DNA of 64,000 nucleotides from CAVVFX01 sp963747535 (GTDB lineage Bacteria > Acidobacteriota > Terriglobia > Bryobacterales > Bryobacteraceae): contig CAVVFX010000023.1 of the NCBI GenBank assembly GCA_963747535.1, positions 248,001 to 312,000 on the forward strand, written 5' to 3'. Of the stretch, positions 1 through 8,372 are shown piece after piece. Numbering within the stretch: position 1 is the stretch's first letter; the number at the start of each line of letters is the position of its first letter. Position numbers and translations under genes: made by a program. The notes beneath the pieces were generated by a model that saw only the letters and a list, made by a program, of their open reading frames with translations, was not told where the DNA came from and did not search any database.

Positions 1-283
1 GGCGCGAAAGAAGGTCGATATTCTTCTTCAGCCGGACACGCTTCCCGACTTCAAACAGATGCTCTTTGCGCACGCGCCGCAGATCCGGATCGTGCAGCAG
101 AAGGTAGGACAGTTCCCCGCCCTGTTGGACCAAATGAATATTTGCGAGCCCGTCGATACGTTCCTTGAGGTCCGAAATCCCCAGAATCTCGCCCAATACC
201 AACCCGGAATCGTGAAAGCTCAGAGTCTGATCGAAATCACTGATTAACAAATACTGTCTGGAAATTGCATTGGCTGTTGTCAT
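1..283 (-). CDS. HAD-superfamily phosphatase-like protein, N-terminal part (cut by window edge)
   Basis: The reading frame runs off the left edge; 94 codons are visible. Translation begins MTTANAISRQYLLISDFDQT, giving the HAD motif I DxDxT with nucleophile Asp16 and general acid Asp18. The ATG at 283-281 lies downstream of GAGGAT, a modest ribosome site. HAD enzymes are usually cytosolic phosphatases or phosphotransferases, but the substrate cannot be told because the cap and motifs II-IV are outside the window. It is divergent from the GntR-type regulator, which might control it. The family call rests on motif I and the flanking hydrophobic strand only. Confidence 0.7.
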   Translation of the reverse strand, partial: MTTANAISRQYLLISDFDQTLSFHDSGLVLGEILGISDLKERIDGLANIHLVQQGGELSYLLLHDPDLRRVRKEHLFEVGKRVRLKKNIDLLSR

Positions 284-466
284 CCTGTTTCATCCTCATT
301 TCTCAAAGTCATTCTCAGCACCGAAACTGGTGCTTCCAATAAAAACGAAGGAGAGGCGAACGGGCGGGGTCGCGGGGATCTTGCTACAACTACTTCGATG
401 ATACCAGAATCGGACCGGTTGCGCACGGGTATAAATAGCTGATATAACAGCTTTGAGGAAGCGCTG

Positions 467-521
467 TCCGTCGTCCGTTTTCCGTCGTCCGTACGGATAA
501 CGGATAACGGATAACGGATAA
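467..521. repeat. Short tandem repeats in the divergent promoter region
   Basis: Two direct copies of TCCGTCGTCCGT (467-478 and 481-492) are followed at once by four head-to-tail copies of the heptamer CGGATAA (494-521). The two blocks are partly complementary (TCCGT against ACGGA), so the segment can fold. It ends five bases before the likely start of the regulator gene and lies between it and the HAD gene. Confidence 0.85.
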
Positions 522-525
522 CGAA

Positions 526-1575
526 TTGCCCAAACCCAAGCACCAGCAGATTTTCGACACTCTCAGCCGGGATATCCTGACCGGCCGGTATCCGTCCGGG
601 CAGAAATTCCCCAGTGAAGCTGCGTTGGTGAAACGGTTTCACGTATCGCGCATCACCGTTGGACGCGCGGTCAGCGATCTTCAGAATCGCGGTTTGGTGG
701 AGCGCTTCGCCGGCTCGGGCACGTACGTCAAAGGAACTGCGGAAAGGCCGGGACAGAATTTGCTTTTCGGCTTGATCATTCCGGACCTCGGCGCCACTGA
801 AATTTTCGAGCCTATCTGTCAAGGCATCGCGAATGCGCCGAACGCAACCGGGCACGCTCTTCTGTGGCCGCATGCCGACGCCTCGCGCACCGATCGTGAA
901 CAACCGGCCCTGCAGCTTTGCGAACAATGCATTGCACGAGAAGTTTCAGGAGTTTTCTTCGCGCCCCTCGAAATGACGCCGAGCGCAACGGAGGTCAATC
1001 ACCAGATAGTTGCGGCGCTGAAGCACGCCGGGATCCCGACCGTCTATCTCGACCGCCGGCCCGACGATATGGCCGCGCGTAATCGATGCGATCTGGTCAG
1101 CATTGACAACATCCGGGCAGGTTATTTGGCCACGAACCATCTTTTGAAATGCGGCGCCCGTCGCATCTGTTTCCTGGCATACCGCGGGCAGGCTTCATCG
1201 GTCGTCGCGCGAATTGCGGGTTACCGGCAGGCGCTGCAACATGCAGGGGATGTGCTGTACGAACTACCCGGCAAAGCCGCACCCTTCGATGCTTTCGTCT
1301 GTTCCAATGACCATATCGCGGGACAACTGATGCTGGCTCTGCTCCCCAATGGAATCCGGATTCCGCAGGATGTCCGCATTGTCGGAATCGATGACGTGAC
1401 GTATGCGTCGATGCTTCCCGTGCAACTCACCACCATTCACCAGCCCTGCACCGCGATAGGCAACACGGCGCTGCAGGTGATGCTGGAGCGGCTCGCCCAT
1501 CCGAAAATGCCCGCCCGGGATGTGCTGCTCGACTGCGAACTGGTCATCCGTCAATCCTGCGGCTGCGCCCCGTAG
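526..1575 (+). CDS. GntR-family regulator with LacI/periplasmic-binding-type sensor domain
   Basis: A 349-residue protein. Residues about 5-70 form a GntR winged helix (PSEAALVKRFHVSRITVGRA). Residues about 75-345 match the sugar-sensing domain of LacI/GalR proteins (GLIIPDLGATEIFEPICQGI; VGIDDVTYASMLPVQLTTI). This architecture is known from AraR-type repressors of sugar genes. The segment between GYRQAL and the CSND strand is shorter than usual, so a small deletion is possible. The start chosen is TTG at 526; no strong ribosome site is seen. The TAG stop lies inside the leading CCGTAGG of a dispersed repeat element. Effector and target genes are unknown. Confidence 0.8.
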   Translation: MPKPKHQQIFDTLSRDILTGRYPSGQKFPSEAALVKRFHVSRITVGRAVSDLQNRGLVERFAGSGTYVKGTAERPGQNLLFGLIIPDLGATEIFEPICQGIANAPNATGHALLWPHADASRTDREQPALQLCEQCIAREVSGVFFAPLEMTPSATEVNHQIVAALKHAGIPTVYLDRRPDDMAARNRCDLVSIDNIRAGYLATNHLLKCGARRICFLAYRGQASSVVARIAGYRQALQHAGDVLYELPGKAAPFDAFVCSNDHIAGQLMLALLPNGIRIPQDVRIVGIDDVTYASMLPVQLTTIHQPCTAIGNTALQVMLERLAHPKMPARDVLLDCELVIRQSCGCAP

Positions 1576-1619
1576 GACAGGCCATCGCTCTTGGTGGTCT
1601 GTCCGGCTGCGAAGCCGCC
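1570..1619 (+). repeat. Double-hairpin repeat, family A, copy 1
   Basis: Stem GGACAGGCCA (1575-1584) pairs with TGGTCTGTCC (1595-1604) with one G-T pair around a 10-base loop. A second small hairpin (GGCTGC, GAA, GCCGCC) follows at 1605-1619. The element supplies the stop codon of the upstream gene. Eight copies occur in this window. Confidence 0.85.
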
Positions 1620-1795
1620 CGTGCTCTACGAACATTTTTTCGTTATCCTGTTTCTGTGGAAGTCCTGTGGACATCTATGCACATCCGCCGGAATAGCCCG
1701 CGAAAGCGGCGAATGGCAGCGGTCCCGGCGTCCACAGAAAAAAGTTTCAGAACGCTTGTAATTCGACCCGTTCCAGCCCTAAGGTAGGAAATTGT

Positions 1796-3172
1796 ATGTC
1801 GTCTCCATCCTCCATCGCACTTGAGAAAGGATTACCCGCAAACATCGATGCGGAAAGGTTCGTCCTCGGCTCGATTCTACTGGACGATTCCGTTTTCATC
1901 GAGATCGCCGGCTCCCTGCAGGCCGGCGATTTTTGTCTCGACAAACATCAGCGCATCTTCCGCCGCATGGCCGAACTCCACGAACGCGGCGAGAAGGTCG
2001 ACCGCATCACGCTGGCCAACGAACTCCTCCGCTACAACGAACTGGAGTCGGTCGACGGCCTGAGCTACCTGGTCTCGCTCGACGATGGTCTGCCCAAGAT
2101 CCCCAACCTCGACGGCTATATCAAGATCATCCGCGACAAGGCCTCCCTGCGGCAGATGATCGCCGCCGCGCAGCAGATCATGAATCGCGCTCTGATCGGC
2201 GAGGACACGCCCGAGCAGATCCTCGCGGGAGCCGAAGAAACTCTGCTCAAACTCGGCGAATCGCGGGTCACCGCGGGCTTGATGAGCCCGCGCGATGTCA
2301 TCGAGAACTACGAGGGCGGGATCAACGCCTTCCTCGATCCCAGCAAGCGCATCAAGGGTATCAGCACCGGCTTCACCAAGCTGGACGAGATGACCGGCGG
2401 CCTGCATAAAGGGGAACTCGTTATCCTCGCAGCGCGCCCGTCCATGGGCAAGACGGCGCTCGCGCTCAACATCGCCAGCCACGTGGCGCTCAAACTCGGC
2501 CAGACCGTCGCGGTATTCTCGCTCGAAATGTCCAACGAGTCGCTGCTGACCCGCCTCCTCTGCGCTTCGGCTTACGTCGACAGCCAGCGATTCCGCGCCG
2601 GCTATCTCAATCAGGACGAACGCCGCAAGTTACAGAAAGCGGCCCTGGAAATGGTGCAGGCCCCGCTCTACGTCGACGATTCGGCGGGTGTGAACCTGAT
2701 GGACATGCACGCCAAGCTTCGCCGCCTGCAGCAGACCGGTCCGCCCCTCGGCCTGGTGATTGTGGACTATCTGCAACTCATGTCCGGCCGCGGCCGCTTC
2801 GAGAACCGCAACGCGGAAGTCAGCGCCATTTCGCGCGGCATGAAGTTGCTCGCCAAGGAAATGGACGTGCCGATGCTGGTGCTGTCGCAATTGAGCCGGG
2901 CGCCCGAGACGCGGCAAGGCGATCACCGGCCGCAGTTGAGCGATCTCCGCGAGTCGGGGTCGATCGAGCAGGATGCCGACCTGGTGGGCTTCATCTTCCG
3001 CCCTGAGGTCTACAAGCGCGACGACGAGTCGCTCAGAGGATTGGCGGAACTGATCGTGGCCAAGCAGAGGAATGGTCCGGTCGGCAAGGTGGATCTGGTG
3101 TTCCTGCACTCCATGACGAAGTTCGAGAATAAAGCGGAAGATATCGGAGACGCACCGGAGTACAACGGCTAA
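1796..3172 (+). CDS. dnaB: Replicative DNA helicase DnaB
   Basis: A 458-residue protein, normal length for DnaB. The N-terminal primase-interacting domain (residues about 14-115, beginning NIDAERFVLGSILLDD) is followed by a RecA-fold ATPase with Walker A ARPSMGKT at 213-220, Walker B VIVDYLQLM at about 320-329, and the SDLRESGSIEQDAD and AKQRNGP motifs of the C-terminal part. It unwinds the fork as a hexameric ring, moving 5'-3' on the lagging strand. The ATG at 1796 follows AGGTAGGAA, a plausible ribosome site. The gene stands alone here, preceded by repeat A1 and a stretch with several TGTGGA/TCCACA words. Confidence 0.97.
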   Translation: MSSPSSIALEKGLPANIDAERFVLGSILLDDSVFIEIAGSLQAGDFCLDKHQRIFRRMAELHERGEKVDRITLANELLRYNELESVDGLSYLVSLDDGLPKIPNLDGYIKIIRDKASLRQMIAAAQQIMNRALIGEDTPEQILAGAEETLLKLGESRVTAGLMSPRDVIENYEGGINAFLDPSKRIKGISTGFTKLDEMTGGLHKGELVILAARPSMGKTALALNIASHVALKLGQTVAVFSLEMSNESLLTRLLCASAYVDSQRFRAGYLNQDERRKLQKAALEMVQAPLYVDDSAGVNLMDMHAKLRRLQQTGPPLGLVIVDYLQLMSGRGRFENRNAEVSAISRGMKLLAKEMDVPMLVLSQLSRAPETRQGDHRPQLSDLRESGSIEQDADLVGFIFRPEVYKRDDESLRGLAELIVAKQRNGPVGKVDLVFLHSMTKFENKAEDIGDAPEYNG

Positions 3173-3410
3173 CGGCGCCGCACCTTCCGGGGCCATGAGA
3201 TCGTATACCGGAGTCGTGGCGGCCATGGACAGGTGCACCAAAAAGAGAGCATCGTAGATGCCGACGGCCTGGTTGGCCCTTTGCAACGTTCAACGCTTTC
3301 AATACCCCACAACTCAGCGCGCCGGACAGCAGCGTATCTTCGTCGGCCTTCGGAAGAATCCTCGCGGATTTCGTTTTGAAGACGCGGCAATTGCCAGACC
3401 TCGTGCCGGC

Positions 3411-4682
3411 CTAGTCATGGGAACCACTGCCGGCCTGCACCGCGAGATCGGCCGCGGGCGTGAAGGCCTTCAGTGCCGCCAGTTGTGATCCCGTGTGGTG
3501 CGCGTCGGGCGTTTTCATGCGCGCGTAAAAGTCGAGGATGTTTTCGCGCAATTCCGGCGAGACACCCTCGAACTTTTTTTCCGTCAGCTTGATCAGGAGC
3601 TTGTCATAGGTCCTGTCAGTCAACGCGTATTCTCCAGGGCGGCTCGGCATTCCGGTATCCAGGTCACGGTTTCTGATTTTAAGGCTGCCGGTCTTGGCCT
3701 GCACAAAACTGGCGCGATCGCGAGTGACGGCCGCATCGAAGCTGTCCTCGAACATCTTCTCCGTCTGCGGCGTCGGGACTTTGAATGCCAGACTCCGGAA
3801 CGGACCAACCCGCGGCATCACGCGAAAAACCAAAGCCAGAAAACGCGCGCCGAATCCCGGATGCTCATACGTTTTCCCCCATTCCTTTTCGTAGCTCGTC
3901 CGCTTGAGGTTATAGAGGAATTGGGCGCGGGAAACGGTGGGTTGGTTCTGCAGGATCTCTTTGCGTTTGAGAGACCAGGCCGTCTGCGTGACATTCGGCA
4001 GCATCCGGCTCACCGTGAAGCGATAAGTTCCCAGCGCCAGGTCCAAAGTGTGGAACAGGTCTTTCATGGTCAGACCGTACGTCTTCTGGAACGCGCGATC
4101 CAGCAAGTCCTTGGAAACTTCGAAACCGATGAAGTCGTGATAAGCCTTGGGCGCATAGTGGCCTCGGGCGACTTGCAGCACGTCGAAGCCGAATTCTGTT
4201 TTCAGGTGCGACGCCGGGTCGTCGCCGTAGGTCACCTCATTGCCGAATTTCCTCCGCAGTTTGGGGAATAGGAGCGGAACCGCACGGTTGACGGCAATGG
4301 CATGACCGTCGATGTCGGAGCCATAGTGCGCGACGGCGCCGAGCGCAAAGGCGTAATCGTTCAGATCTTGCGATTCATCAATCAAAGCCTGCACGAAATC
4401 GGCGCTGCGGACGTAGTGCACCATATCGCTGAAAAAATGACTGCCGAAAGGGTAATAGCCAAGATCCTGAATGATACAACCGCCATAAGCATACGCGTGA
4501 GCTTGAACGAGTTGCTCTTCAGTAGCTTTCGGAAAACGTGCCAGCAGTGCCGGCTTTAATGCGTCAATCCAAACGCTATCCACGATGGCTTCATGGGTCA
4601 ACACAGAATACGCCCGTGCATCTCGAGCGGCCCCCAGCCACGCGAGCAATGCCAGACTAAATGTCAAGCGATTGATGCACAC
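3411..4682 (-). CDS. Secreted zinc-dependent phospholipase C/S1-P1-fold protein
   Basis: About 424 residues. Translation from GTG at 4682 gives a signal peptide (CINRLTFSLALLAWLGAARD, then ARA), so the mature protein starts near AYSVLTHEAI. His-rich segments (LTHEAI, AHAYAYGG, FFSDMVHYV, AVAHYGSDIDGHAI) fit the zinc-binding helices of the phospholipase C / S1-P1 nuclease fold (PF00882-like). A longer frame open to 4763 would put the signal peptide 27 residues inside the protein and overlap repeat A2, so the GTG is preferred although no good ribosome site precedes it. The exported protein probably acts on phospholipids or phosphoesters; substrate unproven. Confidence 0.75.
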   Translation of the reverse strand: MCINRLTFSLALLAWLGAARDARAYSVLTHEAIVDSVWIDALKPALLARFPKATEEQLVQAHAYAYGGCIIQDLGYYPFGSHFFSDMVHYVRSADFVQALIDESQDLNDYAFALGAVAHYGSDIDGHAIAVNRAVPLLFPKLRRKFGNEVTYGDDPASHLKTEFGFDVLQVARGHYAPKAYHDFIGFEVSKDLLDRAFQKTYGLTMKDLFHTLDLALGTYRFTVSRMLPNVTQTAWSLKRKEILQNQPTVSRAQFLYNLKRTSYEKEWGKTYEHPGFGARFLALVFRVMPRVGPFRSLAFKVPTPQTEKMFEDSFDAAVTRDRASFVQAKTGSLKIRNRDLDTGMPSRPGEYALTDRTYDKLLIKLTEKKFEGVSPELRENILDFYARMKTPDAHHTGSQLAALKAFTPAADLAVQAGSGSHD

Positions 4683-4747
4683 ACTAAGAGGGGAGCACGT
4701 AGCTGGCCAATCGCGACCACTTGGCCGAGGTGGCCGGGCGAAAATGC

Positions 4748-4790
4748 CCGTAGGACAGACCATCGTCTTATGTGGTCTGTCCGGCTGCCA
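4748..4790 (+). repeat. Double-hairpin repeat, family A, copy 2
   Basis: Perfect 10-bp stem GGACAGACCA (4753-4762) with TGGTCTGTCC (4773-4782) around the loop TCGTCTTATG. The downstream GGCTGC is present but its partner is degraded. It lies between the phospholipase start and the GH28 stop. Confidence 0.9.
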
Positions 4791-4800
4791 GTCTGGAGAC

Positions 4801-6198
4801 TTAGATCGTTACGACCTTACCATTCACCATGACTTCGCGCAGATTTACCAGCGCAACGTTCTCCAGATAATTCCCCTGTGACGCGCCGTCGAATTTGCAA
4901 TTGATGACCGTTAATCCCCGAATCGGATCGTTCTTGTAGCCATGCAGATAGAGCCCGTACTTGCTCTTCTTCGAAGTCACGTTGGCCACATAAATGTTCT
5001 CCACCACCGGCATGAAGGGGCCGCCTTCTCCTTCTTCGTAAAAGTAATCGACCTCGATCACCGCCTCCGCCACTTCGCCGACCGTAGTGTTGCGGAAGTT
5101 GATGTTCTCGATCTTGCCGCCGCGATAGGAGTTGGTCTTGATGCGCAGCGCACGCTGCAGGTGAGGGCTGTTCATCTGGCAGTTGTCGACGAACACGTTG
5201 CGGATACCTCCCGAAACTTCACTGCCGATCGATACGCCGCCGTGCCCGTCCTTCATGTTGCAGTCCTTGACGACGATGTTTTCGCAAGGCTTGCCCACGC
5301 GCCGTCCGTCCTCATTCCGGCCCGACTTGATCGCAATGCAGTCGTCGCCTGTGCGGAAATCGCAGTTCTCGATCAGCACGTCGGTGCACGACTCCGGATC
5401 CACTCCGTCGTTATTCGGACCATCCGTATCGATTTTCAGATTCCGCGCGATGACGTTTTTTGAGAGCACCGGATTCACTTCCCACATGGGCGAATTCCTG
5501 ATCGTGATGCCTTCGATCAACACGTTGGTGCAGCGATACGGCTGGATGAAATTGGGGCGCAGGTAATGGCCCTCGCCGAACACCCTATCCTGCACCGGAA
5601 TGTTTTTGTCGCCCATGCCGTTGACCAGAAGTTTGCGGTCGGCACTGTGATTTGGTTTTCCCGGACCGCCCCCGCAACTCGCGCGCCCCACCCAGTTCCA
5701 CCAATGGCCGCAATCGGCCTGCCCGTCAACCGTGCCCGGGCCGGAGATGCCGATGTTGGTTTTCTCGAAGGCATAGAAGAACGGCGAATAGTTCATGCAT
5801 TCGGTGCCTTCGAAACGCGTGTAAACAACCGGAAGATAATCCGCCGGATCCTGGCTGAAAGCCAGTGTGGCGCCTTCACCCACATAGAAATTGACGTTGT
5901 CCTCCAGATGCACGGCGCCGGTCAGGAAGCGTCCGCCGGGGATGACGACGCGGCCGCCGCCCGCCTTCGAGCAGGCGGAGATGGCCTGCCGAATGGCCTG
6001 CGTGCATTTGAACTTGCCGTCTCCTTTCGCGCCGTATTTGGTGATGTCGAAATCGCGTTTGGGGAACGTGGGCGCCTTGATGCGCGCCAGGATGGCATCC
6101 TGTTGTGCTTGCGGGTCGACCCCCGCGGATTGAGCGCGCAGCAACCCGCTGGCGGGAAATAAAAGGGCAGTGCGTTGAAGAAGTGTACGGCGTGTCAC
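4801..6198 (-). CDS. Glycoside hydrolase family 28 (polygalacturonase-like), exported
   Basis: About 465 residues from a GTG at 6198 (start TRRTLLQRTALLFPASGLLR, a twin-arginine-like export signal); the frame stays open to a TTG at 6237. The mature part is a right-handed parallel beta-helix (DFDITKYGAKGDGK, then many IENC/IVVKDC-type turns). The GH28 catalytic motifs are all present: DTDGPNNDGVD, TGDDCIAIKSG, GHGGVSIGSE and LRIKTNS. GH28 enzymes hydrolyse galacturonan or rhamnogalacturonan in pectin by inversion, using three Asp residues. A periplasmic or extracellular role in plant polymer breakdown is inferred. It lies 51 bases downstream of the TMEM175-like gene on the same strand. Confidence 0.9.
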   Translation of the reverse strand: MTRRTLLQRTALLFPASGLLRAQSAGVDPQAQQDAILARIKAPTFPKRDFDITKYGAKGDGKFKCTQAIRQAISACSKAGGGRVVIPGGRFLTGAVHLEDNVNFYVGEGATLAFSQDPADYLPVVYTRFEGTECMNYSPFFYAFEKTNIGISGPGTVDGQADCGHWWNWVGRASCGGGPGKPNHSADRKLLVNGMGDKNIPVQDRVFGEGHYLRPNFIQPYRCTNVLIEGITIRNSPMWEVNPVLSKNVIARNLKIDTDGPNNDGVDPESCTDVLIENCDFRTGDDCIAIKSGRNEDGRRVGKPCENIVVKDCNMKDGHGGVSIGSEVSGGIRNVFVDNCQMNSPHLQRALRIKTNSYRGGKIENINFRNTTVGEVAEAVIEVDYFYEEGEGGPFMPVVENIYVANVTSKKSKYGLYLHGYKNDPIRGLTVINCKFDGASQGNYLENVALVNLREVMVNGKVVTI

Positions 6199-6249
6199 TT
6201 CAACATTGTTACGCAAGTCGCGGGACGCGCATACCAAAGCAATACTTTT

Positions 6250-6834
6250 TCAACGACGGTTGGCCGCGTTGGGGTCCACTTCTTTCAACGATTCCGGCAT
6301 GAAATACATAAACGGGATCAGCACGAAAATCCCGAACGACACCCATATGGAATAGAATGCCAGCGGCACCGAGGAAGCATACAGAAAAACCGCAAACCAG
6401 CTCTTGCCGCGGCTGGCCACCGCGAGAATCGCCCGCTCGTGATCCCGGTGGTGCTCGATCGCGGCGCGCAGCAAAATGAATCCCGAACCGGCGAGGGTCA
6501 GTACCGCGCCATAAACCGCCGCCGGCAACGGTTCGGTGTGGTGCTGTCCCAGGTACTTTGTGGCGAACGGAATCAGGGACATGCCAAACAGAAGAAAATT
6601 GTTGGCCCACAGCAGCCGGCCGTCCGGGTGTTTCGCTGCGTGCATGAGTTGATGATGGTTGACCCACATGATCGCCACCACGACGAAGCTCAGCACGTAA
6701 CTGAGCAGGCTGGGAGCGACCGAGAGGAGCGACGCCAGGCTTCCGTCACCCGGCAATTTCAGTTCCAGGACCATGATGGTGACGATAATGGCGATGACGC
6801 CATCGCTGAAGGCTTCAATCCGGCTCGTGCCCAT
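6250..6834 (-). CDS. TMEM175-family potassium channel-like membrane protein (DUF1211)
   Basis: A 194-residue protein starting MGTSRIEAFSDGVIAIIVTI, which carries the family hallmark RxxxFSD in the first transmembrane helix. Six hydrophobic segments follow, as expected for one bacterial TMEM175 repeat; these proteins form tetrameric potassium-selective channels in the inner membrane. Its ATG directly follows the TGA of the FabH-like gene (TGAATG), so the two are probably translated together. Why a potassium channel is coupled to a ketosynthase homologue is not evident. Confidence 0.88.
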   Translation of the reverse strand: MGTSRIEAFSDGVIAIIVTIMVLELKLPGDGSLASLLSVAPSLLSYVLSFVVVAIMWVNHHQLMHAAKHPDGRLLWANNFLLFGMSLIPFATKYLGQHHTEPLPAAVYGAVLTLAGSGFILLRAAIEHHRDHERAILAVASRGKSWFAVFLYASSVPLAFYSIWVSFGIFVLIPFMYFMPESLKEVDPNAANRR

Positions 6835-7776
6835 TCACTCTCGTCCGTGACTGGCTTCGAGCAGTATAGCGCCCCAATTCAGCCCCGCGCCAAACGCTGC
6901 CATTACCATCGGACCACTCATTTTGCCGGCGCCTTGCCACCATTCCGCGGCGGCGATCAGGAGCGATGCCGAAGACGTATTCCCGTACTTGCTCAGATTG
7001 CGGAAGAAGCGCTCATCCGGCGCACCCAGCACCTGTGCCACTTTCGTGATCAGGTTGAGGTTCGCCTGGTGCAGCAGAAACACTTCGATCTCCGTCGCCT
7101 TTCGGCCGTTGCGATCCAGCAATTCCTGAATGGCGCGAGGCAGTTTCCGCGACACCTGCATAATCACCGACCGTCCATCCATGAACAGCGGCGCATCCAC
7201 ATCCAGCCGCAGAATCTGCGCAAAATCTCCGTCGGAACACAGCAGGGAATCGCGAATCTCCGCGAATCCCGTCTCCGCGCTGACCAGGCAAGCCCCGGCG
7301 CCATCGCCAAACAGAATTGCCGTATCACGATACACGGGATTCAGTCCGATTACCCGCGACATCACCTCGGCCCCGATTACCAGCACGTTTCTGTAGCGCT
7401 CCACCAGGTCCGCCGCAACCGTCAACCCGACCAGCGTCCCCGCGCTGGCAATTGGCAGATCGATGGCGGGTTTGCCGGCCAGTCCGAGCGCCGCGGCGAT
7501 ACTGGCGGCAGGTCCGGGAAAGCGCCGCTCCGCCGAGCCGCTCGCCACCAGCACCAACCCGACCTCAGTGGCCAAAGCGCCGCAATTGGCCAGGCAATCG
7601 CGCGCCGCCTTGACGCCCAGATCCGCGACCAGTTCCTCGGGTGCAGCCCAACGGCGCTGCTCGATGCCCGTCTGCTGTTTGATCCACGCAGGATCGGCCC
7701 CGCACATCGGACCAATCTCCATATTGTCCACCACCCGGGCGGGTAAATAGCAACCGAAACCTCTTAACTTTGCCAT
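6835..7776 (-). CDS. FabH-like 3-oxoacyl-ACP synthase III homologue with Ser at the nucleophile position
   Basis: A 313-residue thiolase-fold protein alignable with FabH along its length. Catalytic His236 (LLHQANLNLI) and Asn266 (SKYGNTSSAS) are present, but the nucleophile segment reads DLPIASAGTLVGL, placing Ser111 (codon AGC) where E. coli FabH has Cys112. Cys forms the acyl-enzyme in condensing FabH enzymes, so this protein may be an acyltransferase, an esterase-like variant or a non-condensing partner. The ATG follows no obvious strong ribosome site. It is the first gene of a pair with the TMEM175-like gene. A short-chain acyl substrate is only a guess; a carrier protein is encoded 2 kb away on the same strand. 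Confidence 0.88.
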   Translation of the reverse strand: MAKLRGFGCYLPARVVDNMEIGPMCGADPAWIKQQTGIEQRRWAAPEELVADLGVKAARDCLANCGALATEVGLVLVASGSAERRFPGPAASIAAALGLAGKPAIDLPIASAGTLVGLTVAADLVERYRNVLVIGAEVMSRVIGLNPVYRDTAILFGDGAGACLVSAETGFAEIRDSLLCSDGDFAQILRLDVDAPLFMDGRSVIMQVSRKLPRAIQELLDRNGRKATEIEVFLLHQANLNLITKVAQVLGAPDERFFRNLSKYGNTSSASLLIAAAEWWQGAGKMSGPMVMAAFGAGLNWGAILLEASHGRE

Positions 7777-7906
7777 AGTTGGAGTCAGTTAATCAGCGTT
7801 GCATCCATTCTCGCAGAAGAGCTCTCGGGCGCCTCCCTCCTCTTGCTCGCCGCGGCACTCCCCTGGCGCAGTCGCACCTCATCGCACTTCGTATATCCGG
7901 GCAGCG

Positions 7907-8125
7907 ATGCGCCAGGCTCGCTACGGGATTATCGAGGACGACGGGTCGTTCTATGGCGATATCCCTGCCATTCCCGGCGTCTGGGCGGCGAATGCGAAGA
8001 CCCTGGAAGCTTGCCGCGAGGAGTTGGAGAGCGTGCTCGAGGGACGGCTGCTGGTCAGCATCGCCGATCACTCCCCGATTCCGGCTATCAACGGCAATCG
8101 GCTCGAGGTCCGGGAAGTTGCCTGA
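7907..8125 (+). CDS. hicB: HicB-family antitoxin
   Basis: A 72-residue protein from ATG 7907 (MRQARYGIIEDDGSFYGDIP). It shows the HicB N-terminal fold: a short strand, YGDIPAIPGVWA, then the helix TLEACREELESVLEGRLL. HicB neutralises the mRNA-cleaving toxin HicA and often represses the operon. The frame is open farther upstream (to 7799) but that part is low-complexity and unlike HicB. Its TGA is followed directly by the ATG of hicA, which here is truncated. Context is an accessory patch next to a recombinase. Confidence 0.82.
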   Translation: MRQARYGIIEDDGSFYGDIPAIPGVWAANAKTLEACREELESVLEGRLLVSIADHSPIPAINGNRLEVREVA

Positions 8126-8236
8126 ATGCCTGCCATGGGTCCGGTCAAGCGGAAGGACCTGATCGCCCACCTCCGCGCGCTCGGTTTCGAGGCGCCTGTG
8201 TCCGGCGGCGATCAGCAATACATGAGGGGACGCTGA
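8126..8236 (+). pseudogene. hicA: Truncated HicA toxin remnant
   Basis: A 36-codon frame (MPAMGPVKRKDLIAHLRALG, then FEAPVSGGDQQYMRGR) matches the N-terminal half of small HicA/YcfA proteins. The catalytic His of the usual GG-x-H motif is replaced: the segment reads GGDQQY. The frame stops at 8236, while a one-base shift would continue the familiar GTLK segment to a stop at about 8247. So both a frameshift and loss of the C-terminal strand are visible. An active toxin is unlikely. Confidence 0.7.
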
Positions 8237-8253
8237 AGAAGACTTAACTGGCC

Positions 8254-8357
8254 TTATGCCGAGTACCGGATTATGCCGAGGGCCGCGGGATAGGTTTGGC
8301 GCCGATGCGATGGGACGTGGGTGCGGCAGCCGCCCTCATTTGATCTTCTCGGCATAA
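8254..8357. repeat. TTATGCCGAG repeats upstream of a tyrosine recombinase
   Basis: TTATGCCGAG occurs twice in direct orientation (8254-8263 and 8271-8280, 17 bases start to start) and once inverted (CTCGGCATAA, 8348-8357). The spacing and position just before the recombinase gene fit arm or core binding sites of that enzyme. The function is inferred from position. Confidence 0.6.
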
Positions 8358-8372
8358 TTCTGCGAGTGTCTT

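Noticed and set aside
1570..1619. Family A repeats as ordinary rho-independent terminators
   Set aside because: The T-rich part is in the loop, not after the stem, and copies occur in the same orientation even where the neighbouring gene runs the other way, so a simple terminator role does not fit all copies.
1640..1745. Several TGTGGA/TCCACA words upstream of dnaB resembling DnaA boxes
   Set aside because: None matches TTATCCACA with fewer than two differences, and there is no AT-rich unwinding region or dnaA/dnaN/gyrB context; an origin is not supported.
6175..7746. 523-codon open frame on the plus strand
   Set aside because: It lies antisense to the well-supported FabH-like and TMEM175-like genes; its translation is rich in His, Arg and Gln with no family motif, as expected of a shadow frame in high-GC DNA.
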